A DNA stretch of 11,663 nt from JBLHUT01 sp047629975. GTDB lineage: Bacteria > Pseudomonadota > Alphaproteobacteria > Rhodobacterales > Rhodobacteraceae. Shown here in pieces: positions 7,446 to 11,663 of the stretch (positions within the stretch are counted from its first letter, which is position 1; each line of letters begins with the position of its first letter). The translations under genes were made by a program, and so were the position numbers. The notes beneath the pieces are model-generated. The model had not been told where the DNA came from. It was given only the letters and a program-made list of their open reading frames with translations, and did not search any database. The stretch covers positions 1-11,663 of the forward strand of contig JBLHUT010000092.1 of NCBI GenBank assembly GCA_047629975.1, written 5' to 3'.

Positions 7446-8618
7446 TTAACGACCCGTCAGGGGCATCCGTGTTTCCGCTATCTCTGCCCAGAAGGAGCAT
7501 CCCATCGGGATGATGTCATCGTTGAAGTCATATTCAGGGTGATGCAGTTGTGCGGAAGGGCCGTTGCCGATCTGGATATAGGCACCGGGGCAGGCTTGTA
7601 ACATAAAGGCGAAATCCTCGCCGCCGGTGGTGCGGGGTGCGTGGGTGTCGACCATATCCGAGACGCGCCGTGCGGCGGCGGCGGCAAAGCCGGTTTCATC
7701 GGGATGGTTGATCATCATCGGGTATCCGTCGCTCCACTCAACCTGTGCTGTGGCCCCATAGGCTTGGGCCGTCAGATCGGTCAACTCGGTCAACCGCGTT
7801 GCGATCATCGTCCGGATTGCAGGATCGAAGCTGCGGATTGTTCCGCGCAGTGTCACATGTTCGGGGATCACATTGAACGCGTCGCTTTCGGTTCGAAAGC
7901 TGGTGATTGTGACGACGGCGGCCGCCTGCGGATCGGTGTTGCGTGACACGATGGATTGCAGCGCCATGACGATGGCGGAAGCCGCAAGCGTCGTGTCCAC
8001 CGTCATGTGGGGGCGTGCCCCGTGACCACCGCGCCCTTTTACCGTGATCTCGATGGAATCGACGGCGGCATAAAAGGCACCAGTGCGGATCGCAAACTGC
8101 CCAAAAGGCAGGTTCGGAGCGTTGTGCATGCCGTAGATCTCGGTGATCCCGAACCGCTCCAGAAGGCCGTCGCGTAGCATGGCATCGGCACCCGCACCGC
8201 CCTCTTCGGCGGGTTGAAAGACAAGTGCGACAGTGCCGTCAAACGCACGTGTCTGTGCGAGGTATTGCGCGGCCCCAAGCAGCATGGCCGTGTGCCCGTC
8301 GTGCCCGCAAGCGTGCATTTTACCCGGCGTGCGCGAGGCATAGGTGGCCCCTGTCGCTTCCAATATCGGCAAGGCGTCCATATCCGCGCGCAATCCGACA
8401 ACGGCATCGCGCGTGTCTGTGCGCCCTTTGACAAGCGCGACCACGCCGGTTTGACCGACCCGCTCGACGACCTCGTCGCAACCGAACATGCGCAGTTTTT
8501 CAGCGACGATACTTGCGGTGCGCACGGTGTCATAAAGCAGCTCGGGGTGGGCATGCAGATCGTGCCGCCAGGCAGTGATCTCGGCGTGCATCTGTGCCAT
8601 GCGGTTCTTGATCGGCAT
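7446..8618 (-). CDS. M20D-type amidohydrolase (hippurate hydrolase / N-acyl-amino acid hydrolase family)
   Basis: This 390-residue cytoplasmic enzyme has the usual length of the M20D family, which cleaves the amide bond of N-acyl or N-aroyl amino acids with two metal ions. Metal and catalytic residues are visible: LRADMDALP, MHACGHDGHT (Cys104, His106), FQPAEEGGAGA (Glu138, Glu139), MHNAPNLP (His165), the dimerisation-domain motif GGHGARPH and, near the end, TGGEDFAFML followed by LHHPEYDFND. It starts with ATG at 8618 behind a strong GGAGGA at 8623-8628, four bases away. It lies 27 bases downstream of the amidase stop on the same strand, so they are very likely one operon. The exact acyl-amino acid substrate cannot be told from sequence; hippurate, indole-acetyl amino acids and ectoine-type N-acetyl compounds are all used within the family. 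Confidence 0.93.
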   Translation of the reverse strand: MPIKNRMAQMHAEITAWRHDLHAHPELLYDTVRTASIVAEKLRMFGCDEVVERVGQTGVVALVKGRTDTRDAVVGLRADMDALPILEATGATYASRTPGKMHACGHDGHTAMLLGAAQYLAQTRAFDGTVALVFQPAEEGGAGADAMLRDGLLERFGITEIYGMHNAPNLPFGQFAIRTGAFYAAVDSIEITVKGRGGHGARPHMTVDTTLAASAIVMALQSIVSRNTDPQAAAVVTITSFRTESDAFNVIPEHVTLRGTIRSFDPAIRTMIATRLTELTDLTAQAYGATAQVEWSDGYPMMINHPDETGFAAAAARRVSDMVDTHAPRTTGGEDFAFMLQACPGAYIQIGNGPSAQLHHPEYDFNDDIIPMGCSFWAEIAETRMPLTGR

Positions 8619-8622
8619 AATG

Positions 8623-8628
8623 TCCTCC
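8623..8628 (-). promoter_or_regulatory. Ribosome binding site of the M20D amidohydrolase
   Basis: On the minus strand GGAGGA stands four bases before the ATG at 8618. This is a strong match that fixes the start and shows that the gene is initiated independently of the amidase. Confidence 0.8.
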
Positions 8629-8645
8629 AGTAGATAATTGGTGTT

Positions 8646-10298
8646 TCAGCGTGGAAAATCGGGGCGGATGTGGTGCACGCCAAAAGCCTTTTCGAGGGCC
8701 ATGGCGACGCAAAGCATTGGTCCTTCGTTGAAAATCGGCCCCCAAAGCGAGATACCGTGTGGAACGCGAAAGAGTGCGGCGCTGATGTTTTGTGGCGGGA
8801 CCAACCGCCCGGCACTCAGCCCGCCCGGGCTTCGGCTGGGAAGGTCGGCAAAACCCGCCCGCAGGTGAACACAAGGGTGCCCGGTGAAGTTCGAGGCAAT
8901 CAGCATCGGGCCGGTGCTGAAGGGGCCGATGATCACATCGACCTCTTTGAAAAGCTGATCCAGTGCCTGCATCACGGTGTACCGCAAGCGGTCAAGTTGT
9001 ACGTGATCCACGGCTGACAGGAACCGCGCCTTGCGCAGGGTGTTGGGCCATGCGTTGTCCTCCTGCCAGACGAGTGTGTCGTCGATATCCCCGAGGGTAA
9101 GAGCCTCGAAGCTGGCGGCGGCTTCGGCATAAAGCAGGTTCATCAACGCCGGATAGGGCAGGTCGGGCAGGGTGAGCGGCGTGAGCGTCATCCCGAGGCT
9201 GCGGGCCGTCTCGAGGGCGGCGTGGTCGACCGGTGTCGCGCCCTGCGCAAAGGCGGCGGGGAGATATCCGAGCCTCAGCTTGGTAATATCTGTCGTTGCG
9301 TCGAAATGGAACGGCGCCGCGATGGACCCGCGATCATCCGTATCAGGGCCGTTCAACACGTCAAGCACAATGGCGGTGTCCTCGACGCTGCGGCAAATCG
9401 GTCCGATCTTGTCGAGCGATTGGCAAAGCGCCATGGCCCCCGCCCGCGAAACCCGCCCGAACGTGGGGCGCAATCCGGTCGTGCCGCACCGGTGCGAAGG
9501 CGAGGTGATCGAGCCCAGCGTTTCGGTGCCGATAGCAAAGCCGCACAGACCCGCTGCCGTTGCACTGGCCGATCCTGCACTTGATCCGCTTGACCCTTCG
9601 TTCAGGTTCCACGGGTTGCGGGTGCGCCCGCCGTACCACAGATCGCCGTACGCCAGCGCGCCCAGCGTCGTCTTGCCCAAAAGCACAGCCCCCGCGTCTT
9701 GCAGTATCCGCGTGACTGCGCCGTCGGTTTCGGGGATCTGCGACCGAAAGGGTTCGGCGCCCCATCCGGTGGTGACGCCGGCGGTGTCGATCAGGTCTTT
9801 GAGGCCGTAGGGAATGCCGTGCAACGGACCAAGGTACTTGCCTTTTGCAAGGTGCGCATCGGCGATGCCGGCTTGGTGCAGGGCCAGTTCGGGGGTCATC
9901 GTGGCAAAGCATTCAAGCACCGGATTAAGCCGGCTCATCCGCTCAAGGTAAATCCCTGTCAGGCTGTGGCTGCTGATCTGTCCGCTGGCGATCCAATGGG
10001 ACAGATGGGTGAGCGGGGCAAAGGCGATGTCGTCGGCGTCGTGTGGTAAATCCGGAATATCGGGGCCTGAGGCGGGCACAAACCGGTCTGCGGTGTGGGG
10101 CATCACAAATCCGGCCAGCCGCGGATCGAACCGGCTGGCCGTGGGGCTGTCATTGAGAGGCATAATCGTACGGCGGGCTTGGGCCATCGCGATCTGGTCC
10201 TCAAGGTTGTCGGCCATCTGTTTGCGTTCACGGGCGGAATAGGTGATGCCCATAATCCGCTCTGCGGCTTCTATCTCTGCGAGGCTGAACGGGGGCAT
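8646..10298 (-). CDS. Amidase (amidase-signature family, AtzE/GatA-like)
   Basis: The 550-residue enzyme carries the complete Ser-cisSer-Lys triad of the amidase signature family: Lys167 in YGLKDLIDTAG, the cis-Ser Ser239 in SSAGSA, and the nucleophile Ser263 in GTETLGSITSP. Ser239 and Ser263 are 24 residues apart, as in FAAH. It hydrolyses a carboxamide to acid and ammonia, or a related transfer. About 90 extra residues precede the catalytic domain; residues 8-60 (AERIMGITYSARERKQMADNL, then a RFDPR element) look like the small AtzG/GatC-type helical partner fused in front, an inference from pattern. No ribosome binding site is visible before the ATG at 10298, and the TAG of a small upstream frame is only six bases away, so translation may depend on coupling. 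The M20D gene follows 27 bases downstream. Its role is probably catabolic rather than tRNA amidation, because no gatB or gatC is nearby in the window. Confidence 0.9.
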   Translation of the reverse strand: MPPFSLAEIEAAERIMGITYSARERKQMADNLEDQIAMAQARRTIMPLNDSPTASRFDPRLAGFVMPHTADRFVPASGPDIPDLPHDADDIAFAPLTHLSHWIASGQISSHSLTGIYLERMSRLNPVLECFATMTPELALHQAGIADAHLAKGKYLGPLHGIPYGLKDLIDTAGVTTGWGAEPFRSQIPETDGAVTRILQDAGAVLLGKTTLGALAYGDLWYGGRTRNPWNLNEGSSGSSAGSASATAAGLCGFAIGTETLGSITSPSHRCGTTGLRPTFGRVSRAGAMALCQSLDKIGPICRSVEDTAIVLDVLNGPDTDDRGSIAAPFHFDATTDITKLRLGYLPAAFAQGATPVDHAALETARSLGMTLTPLTLPDLPYPALMNLLYAEAAASFEALTLGDIDDTLVWQEDNAWPNTLRKARFLSAVDHVQLDRLRYTVMQALDQLFKEVDVIIGPFSTGPMLIASNFTGHPCVHLRAGFADLPSRSPGGLSAGRLVPPQNISAALFRVPHGISLWGPIFNEGPMLCVAMALEKAFGVHHIRPDFPR

Positions 10299-10304
10299 GA
10301 CGTG

Positions 10305-10454
10305 CTACGCCGCCCGCGTGCAAAAGCACGGCGCGGGCGGGCGTGCATTGGCGTCCAAAAAGGGCACAACGCCCGCCACGGTGTAAAACCGGTTTGTCAG
10401 GGCGATGCCGGTTTCGCCTGTTTCGGAGGGCTTGGCGAGGGTGGAGTAGGTCAC
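10305..10454 (-). CDS. Candidate 49-residue small protein upstream of the amidase
   Basis: A minus-strand frame starting with GTG at 10454 is preceded by AGGAA eight bases upstream (in CAGGAACCCCAC). It encodes 49 residues containing TGIALTNRFYTVAGVVPFL and ends with PPAPCFCTRAA. Codon third positions are mostly C or G, like the real genes around it, and the stop lies six bases before the amidase start. I do not recognise the family. It has two close cysteines near the C-terminus and no signal peptide or membrane segment that I can defend. An ATG at 10517 in the same frame would give 70 residues, but it has no ribosome binding site and its extra codons are less typical. It could also be the worn end of an older gene. 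Confidence 0.5.
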   Translation of the reverse strand: MTYSTLAKPSETGETGIALTNRFYTVAGVVPFLDANARPPAPCFCTRAA

Positions 10455-10911
10455 GTGGGGTTCCTGTTTTGAGCTTGGACTGGCTGGTGCGGAGTGTGAA
10501 TGGGTTGACACCTTCATGAGCCCAAGGTGACGTCTCTTTTGCGAAGGGTCAATTGGCTGGATCTGGAGAGGGATAATTGTGCCATCTTCGGGATATCTGA
10601 TTTTAAGCTTTGAAGTATAATAATGCGCTGGGCCATGTCGCTCAGGGGCGGGCCATCGGCTTGCCCGGCCTGTTTTCTTGTCAGGTGAGAACCAGACGGC
10701 CCTTGGTCAGTGTCGTCAATTACTTTCAAGGGGCTGTTCCGCCGGAACCAAAGGGCCCCACGAAAAAAAAGGGTAGGTTTATCTGAGTGACCTCCGCCAA
10801 CCATGTTTTTGACGCGGGATCGTTCTATCAAACAGGCGCTATTTACTAAAGGCGTGCCGCTACACGTACCGGTCTGTCTTGCGACGGGCGTTTTGTTTGA
10901 CGGTGTTTTGC

Positions 10912-11022
10912 ATGGAGTCGGGTGCGTTGCCGTGGCTTGCGATCATGATTGCCGTTTTGCTTGGTATGCTCGTTGCTGATGCGCGGTGCGATGGTTTTGA
11001 TATGTGGAACGTCACCCTTTGA
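10912..11022 (+). CDS. Possible 36-residue single-span membrane peptide
   Basis: ATG at 10912 to TGA at 11020-11022 encodes 36 residues. Residues about 5-22 (ALPWLAIMIAVLLGMLVA) would form one membrane span, followed by a short polar tail with Asp, Arg and Cys. The frame is open upstream back to 10809 without a better start, and no ribosome binding site precedes the ATG. Hydrophobic frames of this length also arise by chance, so this is only a candidate. Confidence 0.2.
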   Translation: MESGALPWLAIMIAVLLGMLVADARCDGFDMWNVTL

Positions 11023-11039
11023 TACGGATGCGGTGTACT

Positions 11040-11074
11040 GGCCAAGGGGCTTGCACCTATGCGCCGGCTTGGCC
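11040..11074. repeat. Inverted repeat upstream of the oxidoreductase gene
   Basis: GGCCAAG at 11040-11046 and CTTGGCC at 11068-11074 form a perfect 7-bp inverted repeat with a 21-base gap, ending 37 bases before the ATG at 11112. Arm centres are 28 bases apart, which is between two and three helical turns. It could be an operator or an RNA hairpin in the leader; no T-run follows, so an intrinsic terminator is unlikely. Confidence 0.4.
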
Positions 11075-11099
11075 TAAGCGTTCTGCGATCTGGTAACAC

Positions 11100-11105
11100 G
11101 AGGGG
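11100..11105 (+). promoter_or_regulatory. Ribosome binding site of the oxidoreductase gene
   Basis: GAGGGG lies six bases before the ATG at 11112 and supports that start. Confidence 0.7.
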
Positions 11106-11111
11106 CAAGCC

Positions 11112-11663
11112 ATGACATCAGCGGCGCGGATTGCGATTTTGGGCGCGGGTAATATCGGCAAGATACACGCGGCTCATGCGGCACGCGAGGCGCAACTATG
11201 TGCCTTTGTCGATCCTGCCCCGCAAGGTGCAGAAGTCGCCCATGCCTATAACGTACCCCACTATCCGACCCTGTCGGACCTGTTTGCGGCGGGGCGTCCG
11301 GATGGCGTGGTGGTGGCGACCCCGAACCAGTTGCATGTGGCGCACGGGCTTGAATGTGTGGCTGCCGGTGTTGCGGCGTTGATCGAAAAACCGCTGGCTG
11401 ACGATGTGGCTCAGGGTGTGCGGCTGGTGCAGGCGGCACAGCGGGCCGACGTCCCTTTGCTTGTCGGGCATCACCGGCGCTATAACCCGATGATCGCTAG
11501 CGCCAAAGCGGCGATTGAATCAGGTCGTCTTGGCCGGATTGTCGCGTTGAATGCGATGTGCTGGCTTTATAAGCCGGACGCGTATTTCGATGTGAAATGG
11601 CGCACACAGCCCGGAGCGGGGCCTGTGTTGATCAACCTGATCCACGACATCGACCTGATGCGC
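11112..11663 (+). CDS. Gfo/Idh/MocA family oxidoreductase, N-terminal part (3' end outside the window)
   Basis: The first 184 residues of an NAD(P)-dependent oxidoreductase are present; family members usually have 330-390. A Rossmann fold opens the protein (ILGAGNIGKIHA, residues 9-20), then VDP at 33-35, VVVATPNQLHVAHG at about 67-79, the family Lys in EKP (Lys93) and GHHRRYNP at 119-126, where the substrate domain begins. Near the window end comes LINLIHDIDLMR with the catalytic His178. Many relatives have Asp four residues before this His (DxGxHxxD); here that position is Ile174, with Asn175 next to it, as I recall for a recognised subgroup. Such enzymes oxidise polyols, sugars or related hydroxy acids in the cytoplasm. 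The substrate is not deducible. The gene points away from the amidase operon. Confidence 0.9.
   Translation, partial: MTSAARIAILGAGNIGKIHAAHAAREAQLCAFVDPAPQGAEVAHAYNVPHYPTLSDLFAAGRPDGVVVATPNQLHVAHGLECVAAGVAALIEKPLADDVAQGVRLVQAAQRADVPLLVGHHRRYNPMIASAKAAIESGRLGRIVALNAMCWLYKPDAYFDVKWRTQPGAGPVLINLIHDIDLMR

Larger units (their letters stand above)
10518..11111. other. Intergenic region without convincing genes
   Basis: This stretch separates the leftward amidase operon from the rightward oxidoreductase gene. It is compositionally uneven: 10561-10620 has about 37% G+C by direct count, far below the flanking genes, and it contains an A8 run near 10764-10771. Small stems such as GTTCC/GGAAC near 10736-10748 are visible. 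TATTAT/TTATAC-like boxes occur on the minus strand near 10610-10622, but no well-spaced -35 box goes with them. It most likely holds the promoters and operators of both transcription units, possibly along with a decayed gene. Confidence 0.5.

Noticed and set aside
8646..10298. Idea that the amidase is GatA of the tRNA amidotransferase
   Set aside because: There is no gatB or gatC beside it, and its N-terminal extension and GTETLGSITSP motif fit AtzE-like amidases better.
10514..10831. A 105-codon minus-strand frame whose stop overlaps (ATGA) an ATG of the next small frame
   Set aside because: It starts at TTG, has no ribosome binding site, shows mixed codon use and low G+C, and matches no family I know. 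The overlap can be chance.
10860..11108. An 82-codon minus-strand frame
   Set aside because: It has no ribosome binding site, an unremarkable Arg/Ser/Pro-rich composition, and covers the control region of the oxidoreductase gene.
1..11663. tRNA, rRNA, CRISPR arrays, riboswitches or complete insertion sequences
   Set aside because: I looked in the gaps on both strands and saw no cloverleaf, direct-repeat array, transposase with terminal repeats or known riboswitch pattern. A computed covariance-model scan could still find something missed.

Overview
The window looks like a piece of an alphaproteobacterial chromosome, most likely Rhodobacteraceae (roseobacter type). This is inferred from four things: moderately high G+C coding DNA with GC-rich third positions, a DUF1036 protein next to a secreted caspase-like protein, a fused MaoC-like/phosphate acetyltransferase upstream of acetate kinase, and an amidase of the GatA/AtzE type. 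No tRNA, rRNA, CRISPR array or complete insertion sequence was recognised.

Left part (1-4687, + strand) is a cell-envelope block. It starts inside the 3' end of a DUF1036 protein. Next is a secreted caspase-like (C14) protein with a peptidoglycan-binding-like module near its C-terminus, followed by a strong intrinsic terminator. Last is a membrane-anchored MepM/Csd3-like M23 endopeptidase that also carries a lytic-transglycosylase-like domain. The latter two have features pointing to the periplasm or wall.

Middle part (4764-7291, + strand) is a two-gene operon with an ATGA overlap. A MaoC-like hotdog domain fused to a phosphate acyltransferase is followed by acetate kinase (ackA). Together they interconvert acyl-CoA, acyl-phosphate and carboxylate with ATP formation. 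In the hotdog domain, the position where (R)-specific hydratases have the catalytic Asp is Asn. A perfect 10-bp GC-rich hairpin lies between ackA and the convergent genes to the right.

Right part (7446-10454, - strand) is transcribed leftwards. A probable 49-residue small protein (GTG start with a good ribosome binding site) is followed six bases later by an amidase with no visible ribosome binding site. Then, after 27 bases, comes an M20D-type amidohydrolase. The two enzymes together could release and hydrolyse amide-linked substrates, but the substrate cannot be read from sequence.

The stretch 10518-11111 has no convincing gene. It is locally AT-rich (about 37% G+C in 10561-10620) and holds the presumed control regions of the leftward amidase operon and of a rightward Gfo/Idh/MocA oxidoreductase. 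That last gene starts at 11112 and runs off the window end. A 7-bp inverted repeat sits just upstream of it, and a possible 36-residue membrane peptide lies within the gap.
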